From NCBI RefSeq assembly GCF_964355755.1, contig NC_092677.1:14098601-14162600 (forward strand): a stretch of 64,000 bases of DNA. Direction: 5' to 3'. The stretch's first letter is position 1, and every line of letters begins with the position of its first letter. The translations under genes and the position numbers were made by a program. This document shows, in pieces, positions 11,922 to 25,045 of the stretch. Below the pieces are notes generated by a model. That model saw only the letters and a list, made by a program, of their open reading frames with translations. It had not been told where the DNA came from and did no database searches. Source of the DNA: Antedon mediterranea. Its lineage: Eukaryota > Echinodermata > Crinoidea > Comatulida > Antedonidae.

Positions 11922-12960
11922 GTGAGTGTAATTATATATTCTATTGATACTTCATTCTATTTTTTTTTACTGTAATCGTAAAATTATATTATTTCTTGAA
12001 TTTTACATTTGAGAAGCGATTGTTATGTTGTATTCGTCGGCGCGTTGCATATCAAAATTTCTGCTTTAATTTCCACCGAAGATTTTAAAAATATTTTAAA
12101 AATTCATAAATTTGACTATGGATATAATGTTACTTGTTATTTATATACATAGGTTAAATTATAAATACTAAATAATTAGTGTAGGCCTATAGTATCCGAC
12201 CATGTCTGTATAGTTGAGTATTATACGTTTCATGGTTTGGGTTACGATGGGAATCTGATCACTTTACCGTACCATTTTTTTTAAGGATTCTATTTTGGCT
12301 TAGACATCGAAATACAATTTTATGTTTCGCAATGACATCATATCGCACGTTATGTCACGTTATCATCAGCAACGTAGTTGAAACATTGCCTCAGTTTTTT
12401 TCTCACCCAACAATGTTCTTACATTATTTTCAATGCGTAAATCAACTATGAAATACAGGCATGTTGAAATCTAGATACATAAACAATTACCAACAATTAG
12501 GTTTAGAGCACAATAATGAAATCTCAATGTATGAGACGTCATTAGGGACAAAAATTATGACACATCTTTAAAGGCTATGTGCGTGCCATAATTCATGAAA
12601 ACGTATGATATGTGAAGGACAGCAGTGATATAAGATCTTTTATTGCAACTATTAAGAGAAACATTTTTTGTTTGTTTAATGGCATTATATTTAAAATATA
12701 TTCAATAGGTAATCTGATGTTGAGGATAAAGTAAGTCCACATGTAGAAATAGTGCATGTATCTGTGACAGCACAGACGCGTGCGTGCGTACGCAAATAAT
12801 TTACAGTATCTGTAAAAATGTTCTGCTTGGTATCATTACATTACTCATCTTAATCTCAAAAGATTAACCAATACAATTATTATAAAAAACCATCTATAGT
12901 GATTAAGAATTGGTTTATAGTAATGTAATTTTATGGTTAAGTGTTTCAAAAATAATAATA
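11922..12960. other. Non-coding region
   Basis: AT-rich sequence. I saw nothing beyond short homopolymers and one TAGGCCTA octamer. Confidence 0.5.
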
Positions 12961-12977
12961 GAAATACCGTAAATAGT

Positions 12978-13140
12978 AACCCCCCCCCCACCCCACCCTT
13001 CTAATAGTAACCCACCTTCTAATAGTAACCCACCTTCTAATAGTAACCCACCTTACCTATTTTCAGGTAACTAATTAAAGATTAGTAACAGTAACCCACT
13101 ACTCTAATAGTAACCGCCCACTACTCAAATAGTATCCCAC
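12978..13140. repeat. Tandem repeat, ~18-bp TAATAGTAACCCACCTTC unit
   Basis: A C-rich start (12981-13000) is followed by three near-perfect copies of the 18-bp unit and then several diverged TAATAGTAACC copies to about 13135. Confidence 0.85.
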
Positions 13141-13844
13141 CCTAAAAACAATCAAAGAATGATAACCCAGGGTTACAATTACGGTAGATTTTACGGCACC
13201 CTTTTCCTGTCAGATGAAGACAATTAGAACGGCACAATGTGCGTGCCATTGTTGTAATAATACATCTGGTTTGCCGTTGTCAATTATGCAAATACCAATG
13301 TATTGTAATAAAATACCTTTTCTTTTAAAACAGGCCATTTGCAATTTATATTTACAAATTACCATAATGCATGAAACACGCGACGACCAGCCATTTATTT
13401 CAACCATAATGACATTTTAAACAAGTTAAACCGAACAATGTTGGGCCTCGGAATGACACTAAAAGTGTTTCGCATGTAATTGTATACTATATAGTATTTG
13501 AACAGGATTCAGTATAGGAGGAAAAATCAAATGAAAACTCATTTTATCATAAACCCGCAACATAAAGTTATGTCCGTCTTGGCTATTCTCATATTTCAAC
13601 AAAAGTTTCTAATTCTTGTAATCCTGTTAAAGAGTTTCTGTGTAATTCTTGTAATCATGTTTCAGCGTTTCTGTGAAATTGATAAGATGATACCGTGTAT
13701 ACACATATCTAGTAAAATTAGTGAAACCAGCCTGTCACATTTTTGGTTACGACATTGGCGAATTGCCCGACCTTTGGGTAATAATAGCAATGAATGTTGA
13801 TTATCTGTCAATTCTTGGTAATATTATTGTTTTTTAGACATCCC
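13141..13844. other. Non-coding region
   Basis: A 100-codon open frame at 13498-13800 partly reflects an internal duplication of about 35 bp (TTTCTGTGTAATTCTTGTAATC type, 13605-13665). It resembles no known protein. I do not call a gene. Confidence 0.5.
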
Positions 13845-13889
13845 CACGCTTTGCGATAGCATGACTCCTACTCCCATCATCCACATCAT

Positions 13890-14500
13890 GATCTACATAG
13901 TCAGCATCATCTAGATATGGTTACCATCGTTATCGTCATCATCTACATCATGAACTACATAGTCAGCATCATCTAGATGTGGTTACCATCGTTATCGTCG
14001 TCATCTACTTCATCTACATCATGATCTACATACTCAGCATCATCTAGATATGGTTACCATCGTTATCGTCATCATCTACATCATGATCTACATAGTCAGC
14101 ATCATCTAGATGTGGTTACAATCGTTATCGTCATCATCTACATCATGATCCGCATAGTCAGCACCATCTAGATATGGTTACCATCGTTATCGTCATCATC
14201 TACATAATCAACATCATGATCTACATAGTCAGCATCATCTAGATATGGTTACCATTGTTATAGTCATCATCTACCTACATCATCTACATCATGATCTACC
14301 ATAATCAGCATTATCTAGATATGGTTACCATTGTTATCAGCATCATCTAAACCATCTACATCATGATCTACATAGTCAGCATCATCTAGATATGGTTATC
14401 ATTGTTATCTTCATCATCTACATCATCTACATCATGATCTACATAGTCAGCATCATCTAGATATGGTTACCATCGATATCGTCATCATTTAAATCGTGAT
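13890..14500. repeat. Minisatellite, ~60-70 bp unit
   Basis: About nine units share TACATAGTCAGCATCATC, then TAGATATGGTTACCATCG, then TTATCGTCATCATCTACATC. Unit length varies because the ATC-rich part expands (about 60 to 72 bp). It probably arose by amplification of an ATC microsatellite together with its flank. Confidence 0.9.
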
Positions 14501-14951
14501 CTAGACATGGTCATCGTCTTTTATCCGTCATAACTATAATTTTTATTTCATAATCATAATACATCGTAATCTCTTTATTATTATAATCATCATTATCGAC
14601 ATCATCAATTATTGAAGTTTTAAAGCTGACAAGCGACATTTAATTTAATGTGATTCAAATTGTACATATTATCCAGCGCAGTCCGAAATAATTAAATTAT
14701 GAATCCTCAATCAGTAATTCCATTAGACTTGTCGCTTCGTCCCATTTTGGAATTTAAATGAATCTATGGTGATTAGTATTATTGATACGATCCTTTGGAA
14801 ATTGTAATATTTCTGTAAACTAATGCTACAATAATAACCAACTAACCTAATATCAATTAGTGTATACTTACATTTATTATTGACTTTGTAATTACAACTG
14901 AATATCACGTGAACAGGTGGTGATTTTTGAACAGCGTGTTCAGAAACCTTT

Positions 14952-15213
14952 GAATATGTTTTACATATCAATTTACGTTCAAGTACCCTCGTCGTCTATG
15001 ATGTAATGTGCAATGGATTCTTTAAAGGGTGGCTCCGGGTCTGCAAAAGTGGGTTTAATTGACGGTGCTCGTTGCATGCTTCACCACCGAATATGTTTTA
15101 CATATCAATTTACATTCAAGTACCGTCGTCATCTATGGCGTAATGGATTCTTTAAAGGGTAGCTCCGGGTTTGCAAAAGTGGGTTTAAGTTACGGTGCTC
15201 GTAATGCTTCAAC
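14952..15213. repeat. Tandem duplication, 137-bp offset
   Basis: Two copies (from 14952 and from 15089) share GAATATGTTTTACATATCAA, TGGATTCTTTAAAGGGT, and GCAAAAGTGGGTTTAA with scattered substitutions and small deletions. Function unknown. Confidence 0.85.
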
Positions 15214-17454
15214 CTCTGTTGGAAAATAAATACGGTTATTATCAAATGCTGTTGCAAACTGTTAAAATAAAAGTAGTAAATGTTCATATCCGAACCTACC
15301 CTTTAAAACAATACGCACAGTTCGGTGCCCACTAGGACGCAACGCAAAAATGTAAGCCGCAACGCAAGCAAATATTGACCGATCACAAGCAAAACTTTTA
15401 TTGATTGGACGTAGGCATATTAAATCAGAGAAACGACATATGGTTGTGTGTAGATTGTACGAATGTTTGGAAAGATCGAAGAAATAATATTGTTCAATAA
15501 AGATTTTAAATACAGCATTAAACTGTTACTGTATGTTTAAAATATTATTTTGTAAATTTCAGGAAAGACAGAGAGAACGATCCTTAAATATAGATGTTTA
15601 CATTCAGAAATATAACTCGCCAAAAAAACTATGACTCTCTTTAAAATCATAGTTCATGTCGGCCATATGTACGTAGGCGCTGCATACATATTTATTTTAA
15701 GTAATAAGAATAATGTATTTGAATTCGTTGTAAAAGCAATCGTTAATTTACAACCTTACATATGTTTCATAAATATTCAACCAATATCATCGTATTTTAT
15801 GATCACTTTTACAGATATTATTACATAACACCGTATTTGCAAAAATATATAACGAATGTGGTTAGTGTGGATGTAAGCAATATGCATGAATCGTTAGGCG
15901 GGGAATATATCTAAGCAAAATGTTAAATGTCAAATGTCCCATATTTTGGCAAGCGTTGATGATAAATGAGGGTAATAAATGCTGGTATTGGTCTATACAT
16001 TGTAGTGACCATTCTTGCAACTTGCTTTTTAAAAGATTATTTCTTCCTTTTTAAAAGATATTTTCCCTCCTAGAAAGGAAGGTTTAGTTCAGAGCATGTT
16101 CTGGAATGAAAGGTTAGCTTCCATTACTACACCGTGGAAGAAGCAAAAATGTATAATAGGTACTAACTCCTTACTGTCTACATAATTAACAAATAATGTT
16201 GTAATACAGTGTCATATAACATGAATAACTTTCTCAGTATGTTATGAAAATTATCACAATATAGGATGTGTTCTTTGGGACCCAAAGGCGCTGTTGCAGA
16301 TTAGTTCACGAGTTGTTTTATTTATTTTACTCAATCTGTCGTCAAGTACATAATTAGGCCTACTAAAAACACAACCTGCTAAGTATCTCAAAATTAAGCA
16401 CAATATCTGTTTTCTTGTCTTGTTGCTTTATTGCTTTTATTTGGTGAATATATTTTGATTTTCGACGGATAGGTGTTTATTAGACATTATAATTTATCTT
16501 AGGCTAGGTAATTTTTAGCGTAGATTACGTTCTCAATATATTAATATAATAATGTTTGTAAAAGCAAATTGTTTGTTTACCCGAAGTACCCATGTCTACA
16601 TAGACCCGTTTCGCACAGTTCTTCAATATATCTTTGATATTCTTTATTTATACGTACATGTTTAGATAATTTGTAATTATCTTTTACTAAACTTTTCCCA
16701 GGCTGTATGATATTAAACGATACTCAACATTTAATTTTAGCCAATATGGTCATCTTACTATTACGTTTGTTATTGACGAATCATTATAATTATCACACAA
16801 GGTGTCAAAATCGACACGGATTTCGCAGACTCCTAAGCCCAGTTTGAACGTGCCATTGCATTAATTTTTTAACCCATAACCAAGTATCCTGTAATTTGAA
16901 CGTAACATATTATTATTATTATTATTATGTCCTGGGCTCCCTGTAATAATTAACTGACCCATCGCCGTATGTTCAACATTTGTTTTTACGGATTTTGATA
17001 TGTGTCACAAGATGTTTTGACAGCAAGGTGATACTGATGCTAGGATATGTTACGCGGGCCACTCTGATTGTAGATAACATTCCAATCTGCCAATCAACAG
17101 TTCGAACTAAAGTGCTTATAAGAAATTAAATGGCGATAGTTATGACGTCATATTCTTACCATCTTAGCTGTGTGATACTTTCTGTTATTCGTACCTACAA
17201 TTTGAGTTTTTGCGGCGTATACTTTTGGACTCGTCATTAGCTGGACATTTAGGCGCTTACAATGTTAATCTATTCAACAAAAATATTGAAAGGCAATTTA
17301 ATTGAGATTAACAAATTTACTAAGTGTAACCTTATAAATGTTGGAGAAAGTTAGAGTAAAGTCGTTTGCATGGATATTAGATCGAGGATTCTGTTACATA
17401 ATAGATTAATAATTATAAAGACTCATAGACCAGTTGAATTTGAACCATACCGTG
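15214..17454. other. Non-coding region
   Basis: Contains a fragment of the GTTCCCACTAG/ACGCAACGCAAG element at 15311-15402 and a (TAT)n run near 16908-16927. Otherwise AT-rich with no coding signal that I can support. Confidence 0.5.
15311..15402. mobile_element. Fragment of GGTTCCCACTAG inverted-repeat element
   Basis: Carries GTGCCCACTAGGACGCAACG, then CGCAACGCAAGC, then TTGACCGATCACAAGC. These are the ordered motifs of the complete copy at 30593-30766. Only one half is present. Confidence 0.7.
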
Positions 17455-17530
17455 AAAGCGCCAGTGGTCTAATGGACGTGAATATCAAGCAGAAGGTTCC
17501 TGGTTCGAATCTCGATCGGTTCCTCAATCT
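17455..17530 (+). mobile_element. tRNA-like sequence (SINE or tRNA pseudogene)
   Basis: A-box-like AGTGGTCTAATGGA (17463-17476) and B box TGGTTCGAATCTC (about 17501-17513). T-stem pairing is broken and no clean anticodon arm is visible, so it is not called a functional tRNA. Confidence 0.5.
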
Positions 17531-20279
17531 CGCAGTTTTCCTAATCTTCACCGTTTAATTAATTAATTGTTAGTATTTATTGTTTCTTCTATGCCTGTCA
17601 AATTATTATATCTTTGTTATACAGTACTTATTATTATTAGCTTGAGGGCGCTGTTTTCAATTCCAAATCATAATGTTGAATTATTTTGTCACTACAAACA
17701 ATATTGTTAAATATTGAAACATTAGTAAGTTCACCATAACTAGTTCAAATTCAGCAGATGAAATAACTCCTTCTTCTAGACTAGTGTAAACTTGAAGGAT
17801 CCTTTCCATTGTTTGACCGCATAATTTTGTCCACAGTAGCGTACCATGGTGTTAGGTTTCTTCTCATCTATTAGCATTAATTTACTACTACTTTTTTACT
17901 ATAAATAACCCTTTTAAAAAATAATTTCAAACCCCTAAATTATTGTTGAACAGGATTGTTGCTAGGCACTTCTCACAACTTTAGCTACCATTCACACTAG
18001 TAATTTTGTTTTAATGTCAGCAAATAACAAACAGTCAGAAATAACTTGTTGAACAGTGAAAACATAACCTTTATCGCGATATCATGGTTGATGACAATAA
18101 ACAAACAAGGAACGTTTAATATGGGCAATATTCATTTAAATGTTCACTGTTAACCATTTAATGTATAGTATCTTAATAATGCCTGTTCTTAATAATTACC
18201 CCTTACTGGGGAATTTAATAATATATTGAAAGTATAATATGAAAATTATTCAGTCAAATATTACATAGAGATTGACATTAGACCTACATCTAGCTTAATA
18301 TTATAGGTACTTTCAGCAAACGAAATACAAACCTCACCAAAGAGAATTTGCTTCTTAGTTTTTCCTTGATACAGTTGATGTTAAATATCGAGTTACCTTA
18401 AACTAAACTCGAGATCTTTGCACAAGAAAAAACAATATGAAAGTCGAAACTGAACACTATTAATTCCATAAAGTAACGAAATACGAAATATAAGGATCAA
18501 TCAAATATAGAATTGCAGGCATAACCAATTATAATAAATGCATTCTCTGCAATTATCTGGACTGGTTATACCGAAAAATATTGATTCCAAAGTTGTTAGT
18601 AATATTATGTTGTGATCAAATTTAAGAAATGAAAAAAGTATAATGATCAATAAAACAAACTTGTAATAAAAATTAATAAGCACCTAGAACTGAATAAAAT
18701 TAGGAGCGATAGAGGGCGTGCTATTTTATATTTTGACCAATACTTAAAATAAAGATGCTCGAGATTTTAATATGCTTTGTGACGTCACAAATATATCGAT
18801 TTTCCCGAAAATTAACAGACATCGTATGTTTATCTATTTGCTAAACAAAATTCAGGACCATAACAATAAGAAGGTTCGTTTGTGTATGATAATGTATAAT
18901 AATGTATAATAATAATTATTATAATGATTGGTTCTTTTTTTTTTTTTTTGGTCTGGACGAGATATCCAATTCGTTATCATTAATTGATTTTTTTTGTTGC
19001 ACATTACACAAATAAATAATAACTTAATCTGTCACCATACTATGAATATAAAGACTGGTTATAATAATCTTGAAAGAAAGACGAGAAGCAACGATTAAAT
19101 ACATTTGAAAAACAATTTTACGTTGAAATAGAATCTTTGGTTGACTTCATTTTGAGTGCACGCAATATTAGGTCTATTTATTTTAATAGATGTAATGAAG
19201 CATGTATCTTGAAAACATTAAAAATAGTTATTTATAAATTGAAAAATCGCTGTCACTTAATGCTTTGAATAAATAGAAATAACATTCTATAAACATTTTG
19301 CGAGTGGTTTATTTTTCACAAGCAATACGTCCCCAGAGTTGAACAATTATATTCCAGTAAATAGGCTTTTCTAGCTACTGTATGTTCCAATAGTTCACAC
19401 CCAGGTCAGGCTAGCCATGGGATATGATGACACTATTCACCACATGGTGACATAAATAGATGAACACATATACATGCATGTGTGATGTCTATATTAATAC
19501 AGTTGTCAATGTACCATAGTTAATTTATCTTACATAATTTGCAACTGTTAATGACTCCTTGGTGAGTGTTTCAAAGCTGTTTGATAAATGGTCACCGCAC
19601 GCCACATATACTACCACCTCGCCTGTTGTTTTACTTGTAGGGTAAAGTCAAGCTTAAATATCAATAAGGTGTGTAATTTGTAAGCTGTGACTTGTGGCCT
19701 GTGAGCCATAATAAGCTTTAATTTTACTCTGTTAGAAGTCCCAGACGTTTTATCGAACAAGTAAACAAATAAACTATTCCAAATATAAATGTCAATATAC
19801 TTTCTGATAAAGTCAATGATAACATTATGTTATCTATGTATTGTATTTGCCACGAATTGTGTTTTATTGGTAGGCCCCTACTCAGTGCTACTTCGTGGTC
19901 TGTATCTATTTATTTGCTCTTTGGTCATTATCGATAGGCATAGGATAGATTAACGAAAATGTTTGTTATCTGCGTATGTTTCCCCGAATTGGTTCTTAGA
20001 ACGTGTATAATTCCGTTTTATGATACAATTTTTATTTTATGGATTTATTCTCTGAAGAATCCTTTTTCTCAAATAGTTTCACATTAGCATATTCGTTATA
20101 TTTGCGTTAGCATTCTTGAGGAAATCATCATCCGTTGAGTTCAACCACTTCTGTGCTTATGTCTTATATAGAACAAATCAGGCAAATCAATCAAAAGTAA
20201 CATTCAACGGAAACTTGAAGACAGTTATTACTGATTACGGTCATTCTGGCCAATTATTAATATCATTTTACGCAGTGCA
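17531..20279. other. Non-coding region
   Basis: AT-rich. Small tandem AATGTATAATAATGTATAAT near 18890-18915 and a T homopolymer near 18935. No recognisable coding exon or element. Confidence 0.45.
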
Positions 20280-20285
20280 TTATTT

Positions 20286-20700
20286 TATTATCCATCATCA
20301 TCACCATTACTGTATCATCATTATTATTACCGTATCATCATCTTTATCATTATCATCATCATTATCAGCGTCTTCATCGTCATTATCATCTTCACCATTA
20401 TCATCATTATCATCATCTTTATCATTATCATCATCATCATCATCATTATCAGCATCTTCATCGTCACCATTATCATCACTGTCATCATCATCAGCACTAT
20501 TATCATCTTCATCATCATCATCATCATTATCATTATCATTTTCATCATTATTTTGATCATTATCGGCATCATCATTATCATCGTCACCTTTATCATCATT
20601 ATCATCATCACTATCATCATTATCATTATCATCGTCACTTTTATCATCACCATTATCGTCGTCATCATCATCATCATCATCAGTCATCATCATCATATCA
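20286..20700. repeat. Long (ATC)n microsatellite
   Basis: About 410 bp of imperfect ATC/ATT/GTC triplets. Open frames in several phases (poly-Ser on +, poly-Asp and poly-Met on -) are by-products of the triplet repeat. Confidence 0.95.
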
Positions 20701-22520
20701 TAGATCATTTTACTTCTTCACCCTCTTCCTCCTCGTCCTCCAAACACCTTCACTGTCCTCAATATTGTTTTCAAAATGCAAGACACATATCAATAGTAGA
20801 CAACAATATAAACAAGTACAGTAATCGAATAAATCTGAAATGTGGCTGACATGGTTTCGATATCAACTTATTGAATGATTAAACAACGTATACGTGACAA
20901 AATCCATGTGTTTCTACAACACAGCACAATCACGCCTAATTAGGTTTAGATTATATTATGTTTATTAACGTAATTGAAAAAAAAAAACCAAATTATACGT
21001 CGCTTCAACACTGTTTTTAAACCAATTGTATTACGTGATTTGAAGATGAAATGAGATGCCAGCGAATAATGTATAATGTTTGAGATCGTAGCATTTTATT
21101 GATAAATTTTCGTTTTCCTAATCCGCTTCACTCTATCATTATTGTTGTCATCATTATCTTCATTTTCACTATCTGTAATTCTCTTTTATGTCGCCTTCGT
21201 CTCCTCATACATGGCTGTAATATAATCATCATTACATGCTGAGCGTTTCTTTGAAATTGAATAAACTGATATATTCGACAATAAAAAAACACAATGTTAT
21301 AAAAAGGAAGATCCCGTACATTTAACATATTTGTTATTATCATTTCCAATTACTTTTATAATGGAGCATATGTTACATCAATTATTTATGTTGAATGCGT
21401 CAACACGTTAACAATCTAATACACATGGAACATAGGCTCTATAATATACACAGGCCCTGTATACGACGAATATAGGACTGAGATTAGATTGACTTCAATG
21501 CATAAACACTCGATCGAACCGGAGATGGGTGGGGAGGGGGGCGGGGGGTGAGCGGGTACTGTAAATTATCTAAACATTTTCATCAGATTTTAAAGTTAGT
21601 CATACAATCCATTTTTTAAAGGAATTCCAATCATGTTTAGCAATGTCAACAGTCAGCTAGCCTTAAGCTAATCATCGATTCTTGTAGATTTCTTATCGTC
21701 TGATATCTTTACTTAAGTCAGTCTTATTGATATACTCAATTTATGGACAGGCCTAAAGCGTATGTATATCTTGTTTCGTACAAATACCAACGGCAGTTAG
21801 ACAGCCAATGTAGCAGAGATGTTTTCTCTACCTAAATTGGTTATCGCATAAAGCACGATAGTGTAATACTTAATACAATTCGGAACGTGAGGTAAAGATG
21901 TAAAATGAATACACAATACGTGCTAAAATTATCGGCATCTAGACGCGCTCTTCAATCCATCACCGATTAGGTAATCCATTTGTAGATTAATTAAATTTCA
22001 TGGAAATGTATTTGTGTCATTAGTTTAATTGATAAATATCTGAAAATAATTGATAAGGATATTTATCATTAATTTAACGCGCTCTTCAATTGTCGTGTTT
22101 CTTGTGGTATTATAAATAATAATAATAAATCATCAAGATCATATTGATTTGTTTATAACGTTTCATATATTAAGTTATTCAAAAAAGGAAATATTAATAA
22201 GCACGGTGAATGAGTCTTTACAAATATAATACGCGAGACAATTTTCTATTTATAGCACGTACATTAGAAACATAATATGAATGTAGATCCCCATTGGTAG
22301 AATTTCAAAGACAACCAATCAGATAAGTTCTGACAATTTATATCAAAAACAATACTCTGGTGGAAAACTATACAGTTATTGAAGAACTAACGGAACGTTT
22401 GCTGAATGAATCCCAAACATGCACTTACTATTAATTGCCGTTTAACTCTGGGGTTTAGTAATCATAATTGATCAAGACCACCCTCAATGAATTATACAAC
22501 AGGAATATGATCAATTTCAG
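20701..22520. other. Non-coding region
   Basis: AT-rich. A G-rich patch lies at 21524-21560. No gene or element that I can support. Confidence 0.45.
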
Positions 22521-22675
22521 CCTACTGAGTGTATATCATTAATAAGTGTGTATGGGCAGCCGTTGTCCGACGACGAACTTCTCACACTTCGTCAACAGAC
22601 GTTCAAGAAATGCGTGAATAGGCTCCCTCGTCGTGCACGTTTTATCAAGGAATATGATGAACATCGCTTGGAATG
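22521..22675 (+). other. CpG-rich island with a 51-codon open frame
   Basis: Following TTTCAG (22515-22520), an open frame runs 51 codons to TGA at 22674. Its core 22560-22670 is markedly richer in GC and CpG than its surroundings (CCGACGACGAAC, CTCGTCGTGCACG). The translated segment (for example LSDDELLTLRQQTFKKC, then RLPRRARFIKEYDEHRLE) is polar and unlike low-complexity sequence, but I do not recognise it. It sits about 110 bp before the best NETO start codon, so it may be 5' UTR or promoter, or a terminal exon of an unknown gene. Confidence 0.35.
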
Positions 22676-22783
22676 ACGCCTATACATTCAATACTTTGAT
22701 TGCCTTTGGATTGTGTGGATTTCGATATTGATATTTAACGGTTGGAATTTAAAAACGTGATCTTGGATGATTTACGTTGAATT

Positions 22784-22817
22784 ATGAAAATATTAATGGA
22801 TTTTCATAACCTAAGAG
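22784..22817 (+). CDS. Candidate NETO first coding exon (signal peptide n-region)
   Basis: ATG at 22784 opens MKILMDFHNLR and leaves phase 1 at donor AGAG|GTAGGT. The NETO exon at 36058 enters in the same phase. The join gives a short polar start, hydrophobic AVISLLIF, and HGSSQ, which is a good signal peptide. With this exon the complete frame is 1,512 nt, 503 residues, close to vertebrate NETO1/2 at about 525-533. The implied intron is 13.2 kb. The exon at 11849 is an equally phased alternative, and alternative promoters are possible. Confidence 0.45.
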
Positions 22818-24407
22818 GTAGGTAGGAGATTATAAACTTACATGCTTCATATATTATGTTGAAGTTTGCAGCTATAACAATTTTAATATTTAAACACTAG
22901 CAAAATTTAGAAACAATTTTATTAAACGCATTACATTGCATTAGTAATTTCGCTGCCCGGGGTATCTCATTTATCATAAGGAGAAATCCCCAGTGATGCT
23001 GAAATTCGTCACCGAGCACTACGTAGGCCCATACTGTAGGCCTAGTTATTGTCAACATTAGTATTGTCAACATTGGTCTGCCCAGAAATCAGAAGATATG
23101 TACCAAGTCCTATAGCAATAATGTTAATTATTATTATGTTAAGATACCGTATATAAAGAAATGTTAGGCCTACTAATCGTACACACTTACACCAAGCAGT
23201 CTGTCGGACGGTCGGTCATTTGTTAAACAGGACATTCAGTTACCTTGAATATTTGTTTTATAAACAGTACATTTTTGCTCTTATTTTGCGATAACATTAT
23301 GCTCTAATACTTTGCTCTTGAGGAGATAAGATATAACACTTCAGTGAAACTGTAATATCAACTAGCACCAACAAATCCTCTCTTAGTATTCTGTCGCCTA
23401 AATAAAACATCAAGTGCAATAGATATTCTATGCGCTTAAACTTCTGTTGTCTGGGTCTTGGGAGGTGGCTGGGTTACAGTTGTGTCCCGTGTATCAGAGA
23501 ATGCACAGTTTTCTGTTAACCTCTGTGGGACAGGAGGTTATACAGTACAGTACTATACCTGGGATGTCAGTGCATTTTAGAATGGCGGGTTTGTGTACAC
23601 GTATCCTCTGACGTGTTTCTCTCTCATAAGTAGATAAATCCCAGTGGATTTTTAACGATAATTCGATGTGATTAGATACAATATCCGTCAGATAGTGTAT
23701 TGTGTTTAGGTAACTATTGAAATCCCTAGTGAGAAACATAGATATGTGTTTACTGTATTTATATACCATTCCTGAAATTAACTGATATTGCTGATATATT
23801 ATTACCGTAGTCTCAGGAGAGATATAGATTACGTTGGGGGTAATATTAGGAAGCACTTTGAGAACGGCGCTGATAAAAATGCGTAAAAAATGATATTGCT
23901 GTGTTTATTGCATTTTTAGTGTCGGCGTCATTCACTCAAAGAATTTCTGCTACTTTCCACACAATGGAAATCAATCAATCCTTTATGTATGGGAGTTTTG
24001 ATATTTATATTCGTTTTATTCCAATTCAAAAAACAACATTGTAAAGTTTAAGAAGAAAAGCCTTCACAATGGTGTAATTTTTTCCCCTCGAAATTCGTCT
24101 TTGTCGTTGTGCGAGAATGTGATTTATAACACTGTGGGCCTATATCACAAACATCATAAACTTGCTCAGTCGCCATAGACACTGATTGGTATCCATAAAC
24201 AATAGTGAATAAGATGCAGTGTATCTGGCAAATATCGTATAGGTTTTAGTATAATTTTAGTTAGTGAAAACTGTGACACAATAAAAAAAAATAATATACT
24301 TCAGAAACGTTTTTTATACTATGGTAAATGAGTGACGTTATAACAATGGGATTTCATCGCTTATAATAAATCGACATTTTAAACCCGGAGTTGGCCTTTA
24401 AGGCTGG

Positions 24408-24438
24408 TAAATCGTCATTCTGTATAAATGACGATTTA
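24408..24438. repeat. Perfect 12-bp hairpin
   Basis: TAAATCGTCATT (24408-24419) and its complement AATGACGATTTA (24427-24438) with a 7-nt loop. Confidence 0.8.
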
Positions 24439-25003
24439 TTAGCTGAATAATCATTGTTCATAGCGACAATGAATAACACATCACTCAACAAATGTATGTA
24501 AAACAATGTAAATGTAATTCATATATATATATATATCTTAAATTAGATTGTCTAATGAAAGAATACATCGGATTTATTAACCATTACTGTAACAATGTGT
24601 AAAATTGTCATATTGAAACAAAGATAAAGGTTGAAACAATATAATGTATATAAAACACCTAAATAAATTTGTCATTTGATTGGACGATTATTGGTCACCT
24701 AGCGTGCAATAGTACGCAATATAATGCATACATTTATGTTATGATTATTATTTGCATATTGCGTGATTCAGAAATGTTTTATAGATTTAGCTGGTATATT
24801 ATACCACTTATTGTAACAGTTAATCATCAAATAATAATAATAAATGCTGTGAATAAATCACGAACATGCATGTACATATATTAACTGTACTTCATTCCGT
24901 TATATTTGAAATTGTTACCTTCTTTTCTTTTACATTAATTATATTAATAATAATGAATTGCCACTGAATCAGAGTTGCCGTAAAACATTAATATAACGTT
25001 CAT

Positions 25004-25045
25004 TTAAAGATGTATTTTCCCCAAAAAACATGAAAAATGTTAATA
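25004..25045. mobile_element. End fragment of TTAA-type element
   Basis: TTAA|AGATGTATTTTCCCC resembles the terminus of the elements at 4684 and 41305. No matching right end was found nearby. Confidence 0.5.

Noticed and set aside
13498-13800. 100-codon open frame on the + strand
   Set aside because: Partly made of an internal duplication; no recognisable domain or splice context.
17455-17530. Functional tRNA gene
   Set aside because: A and B boxes are present, but the T stem and anticodon arm do not pair, so only a tRNA-like remnant is claimed.
20116-20849. Long Ser-, Asp-, Ile- and Met-rich open frames on both strands
   Set aside because: Produced by the (ATC)n microsatellite at 20286-20700; no unique protein sequence.
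23494-23856. 120-codon open frame on the - strand
   Set aside because: Longest non-repetitive frame outside the genes, but it resembles no family I know. In AT-rich DNA of this length one such frame is not unexpected.
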